A stretch of DNA of 64,000 nt from Amphiura filiformis (GCF_039555335.1 NW_027305501.1:721001-785000), one strand, 5' to 3'. Shown: positions 37,154 to 47,671, numbered from the stretch's first letter. Translations and numbers: made by a program. Notes: generated by a model not told the origin, from the sequence alone.

Positions 37154-37394
37154 AATCTGTGATAGCAGATTGTTATCAAGAGCGATGCATCATGTGAAGC
37201 TATTTTATCGTACTCTATGAAATATGTATGCCTTACTTTAATAGTAGTTAGTTGTAGTAATATATCGTACCACCAAGACCAGCTGGTCATATTATCTCTC
37301 TCTTGGTCATTGAATGAACATGTAGTAGTTAATCTCAGATATGGCACGATTTAGGGCAAGGTTGAAAAAGTGAGGGAATTGAACATCACAAAAA
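37154..37394. other. 3' flank of the LRR receptor
   Basis: AT-rich sequence after the stop with TTTATT/AATGAA-type words but no clear canonical AATAAA on the plus strand that I can single out. No other gene seen. Confidence 0.4.
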
Positions 37395-37880
37395 ACATCA
37401 CCGGATACGCCCTCTGTTTTATTTCATCACTCACAAAAACTTTGTTTCGTGATGAAAATCGTGATGTTTTATTTCATCACGCTCTAAAACAAACGATTTC
37501 CTATGTATTACTTTGTTTTGTGATGAAAATCGTGATGTTTTATTTCATCAAGCTTTAAAACAAATTGATTTCTTTTGTATTACTTTGTTTTGTGATGAAA
37601 ATCGTGATGTTTTATTTCATCACGTTCTAAAACATATGATTTCTTATGTATTACTTTGTTTCGTGATGAAAATCGTGATGTTTTATTTCATCACTCTCGA
37701 AAAATTGATTTCTTATGTATTACTTTGTTTCGTGATGAAAATCGTGATGTTTTAATTCATCACGCTCTAAAACAAACGACTTCCTATGTATTACTTTGTT
37801 TTGTGATGAAAATCGTGATGTTTTATTTCATTAAGCTGTAAATCAAATGATTCCTTATGCACTACTTTGTTTTGTGATGA
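37395..37880. repeat. 71-bp tandem array, ~7 copies, related to the large satellite
   Basis: TTTGTTTYGTGATGAAAATC recurs at 37441, 37512, 37584, 37655, 37724, 37795 and 37866, a strict ~71-bp period. Each unit also has GATGTTTTATTTCATCA, so GATGAAA...TTTCATC can form a short hairpin, and ends TGATTTCTTATGTATTAC. The segment GATTTCTTTTGTATTACTTT GTTTTGTGATG aligns with GATTTCTTTTGTTTTATATT GTTTTGTGAGG of the 1-15759 satellite at 27 of 31 positions. Confidence 0.9.
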
Positions 37881-37881
37881 A

Positions 37882-37992
37882 ATGTTACCCCTTTACTCCG
37901 CAATCCTTTGACATGTCTTTTAGGCATAACACCGCCCCTCAGCGTGATGTTACCCCTTTACTCCGCAATCCTTTGACATGTCTTTTAGGCAT
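37882..37992. repeat. Tandem duplication of a 46-bp segment
   Basis: ATGTTACCCCTTTACTCCGC ... CTTTTAGGCAT is present at 37882-37927 and again at 37947-37992 without differences, separated by a 19-bp spacer (AACACCGCCCCTCAGCGTG). Confidence 0.9.
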
Positions 37993-38429
37993 TAATTAAT
38001 CAATATTTTTTAATGATTTACCATAATTCCAAACATGTCAAGCAATATGTCAAATTAAAGCTAATGAATGATTTATAAATTGGTTAGAGCACATTTTGCA
38101 AAATGCATTTAGTATTTTAGTTTCAAAATTCCAAACATTCTATTCAATTTTTTTGCTATACACGCACAGGAGCTGTACTTTTAAAATCCGCGCCTAATCA
38201 ATAATGAGTCTTTCATTCCATTGTCAAAGTAGTGTGCTCCCTGTAGCATTATGGAGTGACCAGGTCCTAGAGCACACCACTCTTTGTCATACATACATTC
38301 TCCAAGCCACATTTCCCTAACATAATATGAAATTTAAAAAAAAAAGGAAATTTAGTTCGGCAGAGGTGGGGTTCGAACGTACCTTTGGACACCCTTACCT
38401 AAATCATTAGCCTTCAAATAGCTTTCACA

Positions 38430-38800
38430 AAGCGGTCGCCAATAGTGGTCATCATAGCGGTCAAATGCCATATGACCGCTAAAGTTATTATAGCGGTCAT
38501 ATAGTATTCTGTAGTGAAAAATTAGCCTTCCTATTCGACTACCCTTCGACTACCCTTCGTATGATGCGAATTATGCAAATGAGCCACGCTAACTAATGGT
38601 CGACCACTAGTGGACCAGTAAGCCGAATGCTATACTAATGGTCGACCAGTAAGCCGAATACTAATAGTGACCAGTAGTATTAGCGGTCGACCACTAGTGG
38701 ACCAGTAGGCCAAATGCTATACTAGTGGTCGACCAGTAAACCGAATACTAGTGGTCGACCACTAATAACAGGACCATGCAGTAAGTCAAATGCTATACTA
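38430..38800. repeat. Palindromic minisatellite (GGTCGACCACTAGTGGACC)
   Basis: Irregular repeats of GGTCGACCACTAGTGGACCA, GTAAGCCGAATGCTATACTA and AGCGGTCA. The words GGTCGACC and CCACTAGTGG are themselves palindromes, so each unit can form small cruciforms. Confidence 0.75.
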
Positions 38801-38879
38801 CATGTAGCATAGGATACATGTAAGCTGAATAGGGGTTTGCGTACATGTTTTCCAGCAAATGAGAACACACACAAGATTT

Positions 38880-39410
38880 TTCACCCTAAACTGTGGACTT
38901 ACCTCCAACCGAGGACAGTCCTCAGTCTCAAACTGCTGCAAAAGACCTCAAATGCACGCTAAATGCATTATAGTGATTTGCTCAAAACTGTGGACCATAC
39001 GTGTAAAAACTACAGTCAGCAGTTGAAGGATAAAATTCTGTTTCGTATCATACGCAAAAAAACATCCCCCATTTTAGTCCACAGTTAGGTGATGAAAACA
39101 CGATACACATGTCCGTGGTTAGATATAGCAATACACACTATCCTCGGTTGGCGGCAAACATACACAGGGGTGGTAGGGCTTATGTGTTTACGGATAAACA
39201 ATTGGGCACGCACATGACATTTCACATTTAAACTGTGGACCACTCTGCAATGGGAGACCTTCCTCAGTTTCGGAGGTCTGCAAACGAGCACAATTGCACA
39301 TGTATAATGCATTTGTGAGATATCTCTATCGTGTATTAAATATACCGTCCGCAGTTGCTTAGGTAAATTGCATCTCATACACGTACACACCCCTACACAC
39401 ACAAAAACGG
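38880..39410. repeat. Diverged repeats of an AAACTGTGGAC motif
   Basis: AAACTGTGGACTTACCTCC, AAACTGTGGACCATACG, GTCCACAGTTAGG (reverse) and AAACTGTGGACCACTCTGC occur about 100-230 bp apart. They are accompanied by CCTCAGT and AATGCAT words. It is too decayed for a clean unit. Confidence 0.45.
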
Positions 39411-40896
39411 TGAAAACAGCCTCAGCTAGTTTGTCAATTGAATGCATTTTAGAAGTTAGCGTTTGCATAGTCCTATTCCCCTGTGGCCACATTTGGAATA
39501 ACACCGGCAGGGTGGTGTATGTGTGTATGTATTGATCAGGGTTTTCTTAATGCCAAATGAGGGCACACACCATTTTTCTAGAAACAAGGACCTATACATG
39601 CCATAGGGGATATTGTACGGGCGAAGGGAGTAGAGACTGTTCTGGTTGGCTTGGTTTGTCATGTTTTCGACACCACAGAATGTATATACTTGTATAAACA
39701 TTTCTGTAAATTTGAAATCATGACAAATTATCCGGCTGATGATCGGTATACCCAATGATCGTAAGTGAGGGTATTCCGTGAAACTTTAAGTAACGGTTGC
39801 CTTGCCAGAGGTCTATACTTTGAATTTGTTTCTATAGCTCACCTGTAATGGGTTTGAGCACTCTAAATTCCAAAGTTAGTCACTTGTAAAGTAAACTTGT
39901 TATAACTAAAAACATATATTTTTCTTTCATGCATGTGTGAAAAATGCCAGGTAGGGCTGTCTGTTAATACATTCCACGCGATTTTAATCAGGTTTAGTAA
40001 CAAATAAATGTCAACCTACCTTTGCGCAATTAACGCCAAAATCAGCAGCCAAAGCATCTTGTTGTAATCACAATATTCCACTATATAAACACGGACCTTC
40101 GTCCTCATGGGCGAATTATGTATGTAAGAGTTGTATATATGATTATCGCTATTTTAAAGACTGTAGAAATTAAGCTTTTAAAAAATGATATCTAAATAAT
40201 CACGAATGAAGATTCATAAGTAGTAAGTAATTGTAAATTATGTCACTCACCAGGAACTCTTTCTCCTCAACTCATGTATCGTCCATAGGTGGCGTGATTA
40301 GCTATTGCACACACTTTCAGAAATAAAGGTTCCAAATGAGCCTAAAATGATCTTTTTTGTCCTCTAGATGGACCGCTTAAAAAAACCAAAAAAAAAAAAA
40401 TCTTCTTTAAATTGTAAGGACCCGGTATTTCTTTAATGTTTCTTTAACCCTGAGCAGAATCGGCATTTAGGGCTATTGAACCTTTTCCAATTCCGTTGAA
40501 GGCTCCATGAGGAGAGATTTTTTAACTATTTTTGAGAGTGTGTATGCTATAAACATGATAAACAAGTCATGTGCCAAAAAAAATCAGTTTGAGTAAAAAT
40601 AATGTCCAACAAGTTCCTTATAAATTGGCACGCTTGTAGCCATAACAGTTTTATGACACAAATAAAAGTATAATGTCCGAAATGCAAGCAAATGCAAAAT
40701 TTGTGACGATAAAAACACAAACAAATGAAAATCTACTGAAGCACACACAAATACCATGTGCTTATTGCCGTGCGTGTTGTTATTTTACATAAAATACTTC
40801 AATAAAAGCATGCAATCTTGAATACAATGTAAAAACTCTTTATTTTATAATGTTGTAAAAGTTCAGCGCTTGTACTAATAAAATTGTATTCATAAA
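39411..40896. other. No gene seen
   Basis: AT-rich stretch with an A-homopolymer near 40390. No coding similarity or clear repeat family recognised. Confidence 0.4.
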
Positions 40897-41472
40897 ACTG
40901 CCCTCAAAAAGAAACTTATAATTTTTCACAAGTCCATAAAAATGAACTAAACTTGCACACAGGATTACTTCAATACTCTACTCTAAACACTGGTCGGTAA
41001 CCAAACAGTTGTCCAACTTACACAACAGCAAAATGCACTGACATAGAACAGCTTCCTGGACCACATTCACAGCCAAATAATTGGCACCTAACGCAAGAAA
41101 TCTGTGAGTAAGTGGAGTAATGTGGAACAAGACCTGTTTCTTGTAGGAAGTGTGTGAAAAGTAGAAGCAGCCCCGTTCCACACTATTCCATTTATTCTTT
41201 GGAAATAATCACCCGTGTAAAGATCTTGTACGCATTCTCACAAATTTCCTTTGCTGGGTGGCAATTATTCGCCTGTGAATGTGGTCCACGAGGCTGTTCC
41301 GTGTCAGTGCATTTTGCTGTTGTGTCAGCTGGATAGCTGCTTGGTTACTGACATGTGCTTAGAATAGAGTATTGAAGTAATCCTGTGTGTAATTTTTGTT
41401 CATTTTTATTAACAGGATTTTAAGATGTGACATTGTTAAAAAATTATAAGTTTCTTTATGAGGCCAGTTTTT
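40897..41472. mobile_element. Foldback element, ~575 bp
   Basis: The left end CTGCCCTCAAAAAGAAACTT and the right end AAGTTTCTTTATGAGGCCAG are inverted. The arms continue through ACACAGGATTACTTCAATAC / GTATTGAAGTAATCCTGTGT, AAAATGCACTGACA / TGTCAGTGCATTTT and GACCACATTCACAG / CTGTGAATGTGGTC. The arms are diverged but traceable for about 270 bp each, with almost no spacer. Confidence 0.7.
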
Positions 41473-41570
41473 TTACTGACTTTTTTGTTTAAAATGGTTT
41501 CATAATTTGCGAATGTCGTTCATTTTCTTATTTGTTCATGATCATGTTCTAATTAAAAATACAGGCGTAA

Positions 41571-41850
41571 TTCTATCCAATAAACTGTAGATTACATAAA
41601 AAGTGGGTAATGGTGAATCCAACGGACAAGGACACAAAACACATCAAGGATCAATAAATGATACAAGAGGATACCTTGAATATGAACAACAGGAAAGAAA
41701 AAAGCAAGGTACACCAACTTGATGTGGGAAACAAATAGATTACATGTTTGTACGAATCCACACCTCTCTTTACGAATCCACACTTAACTGTAGATTCGTG
41801 CAGAAAAGTGTTGATTCGTAGAAAATAATCTACAGTTTATTGAATAGACT
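41571..41850. mobile_element. MITE at the 3' end of the Cys-loop gene
   Basis: Left TTCTATCCAATAAACTGTAG is inverted relative to right CTACAGTTTATTGAATAGAC. Subterminal TTACGAATCCACA / GTAGATTCGTG words add to the arms. The right end lies 18 bp beyond the minus-strand stop codon of the channel gene. Its terminal repeat carries AATAAA (minus strand, 41836-41841), 27 nt after the stop. Confidence 0.65.
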
Positions 41851-41867
41851 GACGTCATAGCAATGGT

Positions 41868-42107
41868 TTAAAAAATCACATAAAACGTCCAGTAATATGC
41901 ATTAAACGCAAGAAACGCCAAAGCAAACAACACTCTTGCTAATTTATCCATGTGCTCGGCACTAAATCCTGTATACTCCGATTTCGATGGTCCGTTTGTC
42001 AATTCCTTTGCGTGTGCTCCGCTGTTCTCATTTGCTGATGGGCTGGTGCTGTCGTTCGTGCAGAGGCTGTCGTCGGGTTTTAACTTTGATGCATCATTAG
42101 ATTTCTT
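41868..42107 (-). CDS. Cys-loop ligand-gated ion channel, last exon (M3-M4 loop end and M4)
   Basis: Acceptor CTTTTCCAG (minus strand, ends at 42108) opens a phase-0 frame starting KKSNDASKLKPDD. It has a Ser/Asn-rich cytoplasmic stretch, then HMDKLARVLFALAFLAF and YYWTFYVIF followed by TAA at 41868-41870. The DKxARVLFxLAFLAFNxxYWxxY segment is the classic M4 helix of the GABA-A/glycine/GluCl receptor family, with the chain ending right after it as usual. Joined to the TM3 exon, the M3-M4 loop is only about 50-55 residues, short for the family. An extra unrecognised phase-0 exon in the 4.07-kb intron remains possible. Confidence 0.9.
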   Translation of the reverse strand, partial: KKSNDASKLKPDDSLCTNDSTSPSANENSGAHAKELTNGPSKSEYTGFSAEHMDKLARVLFALAFLAFNAYYWTFYVIF

Positions 42108-42464
42108 CTGGAAAAGATGACAAAAATAATAATTTAATGATTACATTAAATGTATAGGTGTAAAATTAATGATTGTTACGTTACCCTTAACTGAATTCGT
42201 ATGATTTTTGAAAGATTTTAAAGTCTTTATATTCAGTGATACCAGCGAAAGTGTTTGGAAAAAAAAGTGTATAAATTGCCTAAAAGCAAAAGATAAGTCA
42301 TTAAAATTATCATTAGGTATTTTGAAATGAGGAAATCATCAGTATTGACAAAGTTGACGCCCATTCAAATGTACATGTAGCTAATTTGTCTATTTATAGA
42401 GAAATACAGATTCATACAAAAAGTCTTCTTTGTCTTTACACACAGGTTTTCGCCATAACAACTA

Positions 42465-44607
42465 TAGTGTAGTCAAAAAAATCAATTCCGTGACCATTCT
42501 CTGGCTAGTAAGGTTTTACGATTGATTTGACTTCTATGGACTATTTAGAAAAAAATTAGCCCCCATGTCCCTCGCGAAAATCCCGGCATTTTTCGCTAGA
42601 GGCCAAAATCCAAAATGGCCGCCGCCACCATTTTGAAAAATTAAGTTTTGAACCAGAGCAAGGATTCCGATTCTGACATTAATTTGACATTACGGCATCA
42701 TTTTCACCCAGAAATCCAAGATGGTGGCCGGCACCATTTTGAAAAATTTCGTTTTAAACCAGAGGACCTAAAATCGTGTACAAAGACACTTTTTTGGATA
42801 AATCGACCACAAGGATATCTGACATTACTTTGACATTACGTCCTCATTTTTACCCAGAAATCCAAGATGGCGGCCGCTGGTGCCATCTTGAAAAAAATAA
42901 GTTTTGAACCAGAGTACCTAAAATCGTGTACAAAGACACTTTTTCAGGTAAGTCGACCCCAAGAAATCCGAATCTGACATTAATTTGACGTTATAACATA
43001 AATTTTGCCCAGAAATCCAAGGTGGCCCCCAATTGGTAGAGCGTAAATGTAATTCTTGAGTGGGAGCAGGAGCATAAGTGTGTCATTTCCGCCTTATTTG
43101 GGGTTTATGTCCCTTATCTGGGGGTTAAACTACTTTATCTTGAGTTTACATTACTTTTCTAGGGATAAGGCGCCTTATCTGTGGTTTAGACAGCCTTATC
43201 CGGGGTTTACTTTCCTTACCGGTGGCTAAGATGCCTTAAAACCTTAGCATATCGCAGTCGAAACCCAGATAAGGCATCTAAACCCCAGATAATGCGCCGT
43301 AATCCCATATAAGGGACGTAGACCCCAGATAAAGCAGTCTAAACCCCAAATAAGGCGCCTTAACTCTAGATAAGGGTCGTAAACCCTAGATAAGGGTCGT
43401 AAACCCCAGATAAGGGTCGTAAACCCCAGATAAGGCATCTAAACCCAAGGTAAGGCGCCCTAACCCCAGATAAGAGACGTAAACTCGGATATGGCAGTCT
43501 AAACCCCAGATAAGGCGCCGTAACCCCCGATAAGGGACGTAGACCTCAGATAAAGCAGTCCCAACCCCAAATAAGGAGCCTTAACCCTAAATAAGGAACA
43601 TAAACCTAAGATAAGAGAAATACACCCCAAATAGGCAGTCTAAATCCCAGATAAGACGCTTTAATCCCAGATAAGGAACGTAAACCCCAGATAAGGCATC
43701 TAAACCCCAGATAAGGCACCTTAACTTCAGATGGGGGACGTAAACCTAGGATAACACAGTCTAAACCCCATATAAGGCGCCTTAACCCCAGCTAAGAGAC
43801 GTAAGCCCAGATAAAGCAGTCTAACCCCCAGATTAGGCGCCTTCCATCAGATAAGGAACGTAAACCCCAGATAAGGCATCTAAACCCCAGATAAGGGACG
43901 TTATCCCCAGATAAAGCTGAAATGATATACCTAATGCTTCTATATCCATTACTATTTCATAATTAGCCAAAAAAAGGAAGTTAATTCGTGATCCTAGGTG
44001 CTCCCACTCAAAAATTACATTTACGCGCTACCAAATGGGGGCCATCTTGGATTTCTGGGCAAAAATTATGTTATAACGTCAAATTAATGTCAGATTCAGA
44101 TTTCTTGGGGTCGACTTACCCGAAAAAGTGTCTTTGTACACGATTTTAGGTACTCTGGTTCAAAAAATGAGGTCGTAATGTCAAAGTAATGTCAGATTTG
44201 AAATCCTTGTGGTCGATTTATCCAAAAAAGTGTCTTTGTACACGATTTTAGGTCCTCTGATTCAAAACTAAATTTTTCAAGATGGTGCCGGCCACCATCT
44301 TAGATTTCTGGGTAAAAATGATGCCGCAATGTCAAACTAATGTCAGAATCGGAAGGAATCCTTGTGCTCGACATACCCGAAAAAGTATCTTTCTACATGA
44401 TTATAGGTGCTCTGGTTCAAAACTTAATTTTTCAAAATGGTGGCGGCAGCCATTTTGGATTTTGGCCTCTAGCGAAAAATGCCGGGATTTTCGAGAGGGA
44501 CATGGGGCTAATTTTTTTTCTAAATAGTCCATAGAAGTCAAATCAATCGTCAAACCTTACTAGCCAGAGAATGGTCACGGAATTGAGGGTTTTTTTTGAC
44601 TACACTA
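42465..44607. mobile_element. Long-armed foldback element with a minisatellite core (~2.14 kb)
   Basis: The ends are TAGTGTAGTCAAAAAAA and TTTTTTTGACTACACTA, flanked by CTA on both sides. The arms are about 600 bp each: 42465-43070 and 43998-44607. Matching words include CGTGACCATTCTCTGGCTAG / CTAGCCAGAGAATGGTCACG, TTTCGCTAGAGGCCAAAATC / GATTTTGGCCTCTAGCGAAA and TGGGAGC / GCTCCCA. Within each arm a ~120-bp module around ATCCAAGATGG(C/T)GGCCG recurs about four times. No transposase. The general plan of long inverted arms resembles foldback elements such as TU of sea urchins. It lies in the intron between the M4 and M3 exons of the channel gene. Confidence 0.85.
43080..43925. repeat. GATAAGG/AACCCC minisatellite in the foldback core
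   Basis: A ~20-bp unit of the form TAAACCCCAGATAAGGNNNC is repeated about 40 times. The NNNC position cycles through CGCC, GACGT, CATC and CAGTC. The first ~150 bp carries the complementary strand (CCTTATCTGGGGTTTA). The orientation therefore switches near 43240 and even the core can fold back. Confidence 0.9.
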
Positions 44608-44880
44608 CTAGTAGGCTATGTTAGACATCTACTAATAAAGTTGCCAAAATCTTAATTTTACGATACCCCGGATGACCAAATCACTGAATAGCCTTTAACC
44701 AAATCACGAATACTTTTTATTCGTTGTATAATCTTTACGATTGGTTTCTGTTGACGGTGAGTGGTCCGAAATTTTTACACGAGTTTTATACCTAATTACA
44801 TGAAAGCTCAAACATTCTTATTCAGTTTTAAGTGGAGCTATTAAAGTCCAAAGCCTTGTTGATTTTTCGAGTCTGAAGTC

Positions 44881-45299
44881 TTTAAAGGGTGTCTTCGGCA
44901 ATCACAACACTATGCCTTATATGATAGAAAATTTATTATCAAACACGAATCATGTGGTTTTAATTTAAACAAACTCATATTGACCATAAAAACGAATTAA
45001 TACAGCTGTCTCTCAACACGCGATATTCAAAATTCCCGAGTGCCAAAATTGTCGAGTGCAATGACGTCCCAGTAATACAATGAAGGTTGACAACAATCGA
45101 GCACAAATAACCACGACGTCATTGCACTCGACAATTTCGGCGCGGGAATTTTGAATATCGCGTGTTGAGAGCCGGGTGTTTTTATTCAATTTTATGGTCA
45201 ATATGAGCTTGTTTTAAATAAAACCATGCGAGTCGTGCTTGATAATTATTTTCCTTACATATAAGGCATAATGTTGTGATTGCCGAGTCATCCTTTAAA
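44881..45299. mobile_element. MITE with ~180-bp inverted arms, possible TTAA duplication
   Basis: Left TTAAAGGGTGTCTTCGGCAA and right TTGCCGAGTCATCCTTTAA are inverted. The arms extend through CACAACACTATGCC / GGCATAATGTTGTG, TGGTTTTAATTTAAAC-like / TTTTAAATAAAACCATG, ATATTGACCATAAAA / TTTTATGGTCAATAT and CGCGATATTCAAAATTCC / GAATTTTGAATATCGCG. TTAA at both borders would fit a piggyBac-like target. A one-arm relative lies at 22735-22897. Confidence 0.75.
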
Positions 45300-45334
45300 A
45301 GTGTCACAAATACTGCGACATTCAAATTTTACGC

Positions 45335-45525
45335 GCCACGGGGGGCATGGAGGGTGCAAATACCCCCAATCAGAACTCTTGCCCCCCAGTAAAAACCCAA
45401 AATTACAAAAAATTCCACTTTTTACGGCATTTTTGCCCAAAATTTGTTGATTTTGCCCCCCTGAAATTCACTTTGCCCCCCTAATGCCCCGCGAAAAAAA
45501 TTCCTGGCTCCGCCACTGCTTTTGA
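45335..45525. repeat. C-rich dispersed repeat (TTGCCCCCC type)
   Basis: Words GCCCCCC, TTTTGCCCCCCTG, AAATTCAC and CTGGCTCCGCCACTGC recur. Similar C-rich words occur at 56870-56935 and 63665-63840. Non-coding; family unknown. Confidence 0.4.
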
Positions 45526-45539
45526 CATTGAAGATTTTG

Positions 45540-45745
45540 GTTTATATCGGACACTGCATGTACATCGATCGTAGAACTTCATTCTGAAATGTCTTACATC
45601 GATCATAGACCTTCATTCTGAAAATGTCTTACATCAGGTACATCGATCGTAGACCTTCATTCTGAAATGTCTATGATCGATCGTACACCTTCATTCTGAA
45701 ATGCCTTACATCGATCGTAGACCTTCATACTGAAATGTCTTGCCC
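45540..45745. repeat. ~39-bp tandem repeat, 5 copies
   Basis: ATCGATCGTAGACCTTCATT followed by CTGAAATGTCTTAC repeats at about 45564, 45598, 45649, 45673 and 45711 with small indels. The unit contains the palindrome ATCGAT(CG). Confidence 0.85.
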
Positions 45746-46175
45746 TTTCGATCCATACCTATATCTATGAGTGGAAAACCCTGGCAAAGCATTATTTGAA
45801 CGTTGGCTAATGTGTTTATTAGCACTACTAGTTAAAACAGCAGGGGAAGCTGCAATGATGAGGCATTTCTTAAGATTCAATATCCAGATAATTTGTTTGC
45901 ACATTGGATAGTTTGACATTTTATTTTCATCTTCCATTTCTGGTCAATTGATTTCAATAATATCATTTTTATTTTGAACTTGGGCGTACCGGGGCTACCG
46001 TGCTGGGGAGGGGGCAAAATTTCCAAACCGTCCCGCTGATCCGCTACTAAAATAACTTTACTGGGTCAAATGCACCTGAAAATATTAACGATAACGGTAT
46101 TTCGAGCCGGGCAACTTCCCCCTTCCCCCTCCCCGATCGGTATGCCTCTGATTTTGAACAAAAGAAATACTGTAC

Positions 46176-46277
46176 CATTCTCCTGTCCTGAAGTACGATA
46201 AGATAGTTAGTCATGGCATATTCTATCAGCGAGAGGAAAACGAAGATAAGACACGCGGCCATCCATATATCTATAGC
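46176..46277 (-). CDS. Cys-loop channel exon encoding M3
   Basis: Acceptor TTTTTCCTACAG (minus strand) precedes a phase-0 exon of 34 codons: AIDIWMAACLIFVFLSLIEY, then AMTNYLIVLQDRRM, then donor GTACAG. K/AIDxWMxxCxxFVFxxLxEYA is the signature start and body of M3 in anionic Cys-loop receptors. It joins in phase to the preceding exon's end (DATGAK) and to the following KKSND. The donor is weaker than consensus, so the 3' border is the least certain in the gene. Confidence 0.88.
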
Positions 46278-46537
46278 CTGTAGGAAAAATCAAACATATT
46301 GTGGACATGTCCTTAAAAACCTTTTACCCCTGAATAGCCAGTATCGGGGTATATCATTTTCATTCCCTGATCTTATTTTCACATACCACTGTCAGCAGCA
46401 GAATGGTAAGGGTTATTATTATTGGTCGGAGCTCTCCCTTGTTGACGATGGTATATGAAAATAAGTTCAGGGAAATTCGGGGGTAAAATTTGTATTAAGG
46501 ACATGTCCACATGATGACAAAATAGCATTTATTTTAA

Positions 46538-46902
46538 CCCGGCAAGCACAAAACGTTTTAAACGGGTTATATTGTGGTTTTGTTAAAAACGTTTTAAAAT
46601 AACATTAAAATATGTCGGGTTATATAAAGGTTCCGGGGTTTTTTTTAACGTTTTGTGTGAAAACATATACAACAACAACATTTTTAAAATGTCAAAATGT
46701 TACGTTACTGTTTTTGACAAATATTTCATCAGCATAAAAAGAACAATATATCAGAATATTTTACAGTAAGTTTTCAAAAATGTATTTGAATGTTTTGAAA
46801 ATGTTATATACCCTATACATATATACCCCACATTTAAACGTTTTATGGCAACCGTTTATAAACCTTTTGCGAATAAAGTCAAAAATGTTCTGTGTTTGCT
46901 GG
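46538..46902. mobile_element. AACGTTTT-type dispersed element, copy 2
   Basis: Starts CCCGGCAAGCACAAAACGTT and ends GTTCTGTGTTTGCTGG, with an interior of AAACGTTTTA, AACATT and AAATGTT words. It has the same plan as 18092-18401. It lies in the intron between the M2 and M3 exons. Confidence 0.5.
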
Positions 46903-47004
46903 AGAGATTAAAATTGAAAGGAGACATATCTGACTGTAAAAGCTAACATTTTTAGAAAAGAAATTGATACTAATTTATTTTTATAGAAATGTTACAATAT
47001 GGCT

Positions 47005-47671
47005 TTAAGGGATGGGGTATGAACGTTTGGACAGTATTTATTGTGGGACATTAGAGCACATCAGACATATCGAATTGCATTCTGAATACGAAGAATGTCC
47101 TTCTGATATCAAATAATTTTGATTTTTGAAATTCGCAATGTAATACACATTTTATGGCAAATCATTAAAATTGATATTTTTGATATTTAACAATACTCAA
47201 GTAAACTTTATAAATCTGATGATTTCTACCTAAAGTGTATGTAGGTGGGATGAAAAGCCGACGATCAATTGAAAATTTTGATCTTTCGTATTGAAGATAT
47301 GGATTTTTTTTCCCAAAACACCAAAACAAATTAGGTCTTTTTGGGACAAAAATCCATATCTTCAATGTGAAAGGTCAAAATTTTCAATTGATCGTCGGCT
47401 TTTCCTCCCAGCTACATACACTTTAAGACTATGTCATTAAATTTATAAAATTTACTTCGAGGACTGTTATATCTCCAAAATGTGAAAAATATCAAATTTT
47501 AATAATTTGTCATAAAATTTGTTTTATATCGTGAATTTCATAAAATGAAAATTATTTGATATCATAAAGACGTGCTTCGTATTCAGAATGCAATTCGATA
47601 CGTCTGAGGTGCTCTCATGTCCCACAAAAAATACTGTCGAAACGCCATAAACGCTCATTCTAGATCCCTTA
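47005..47671. mobile_element. Foldback MITE, ~665 bp, nearly complete palindrome
   Basis: Left TAAGGGATGGGGTATGAACG ... and right ... CGCTCATTCTAGATCCCTTA are inverted. Further pairs are TGTGGGACATTAGAGCAC / GTGCTCTCATGTCCCACA, TCGAATTGCATTCTGAATAC / GTATTCAGAATGCAATTCGA and AAAAGCCGACGATCAATTGA / TCAATTGATCGTCGGCTTTT. The arms meet at about 47325 with a spacer of only about 35 bp. Intronic, non-coding. Confidence 0.8.

Noticed and set aside
37370..37841. Short frames in the 71-bp array (repeated MFCDENRDVLFHH)
   Set aside because: They are translations of a tandem repeat, like those of the large satellite.
42648..42833. Open frames in the arms of the 42465-44607 foldback element
   Set aside because: They occur in both arms as mirror images of non-coding repeat modules.
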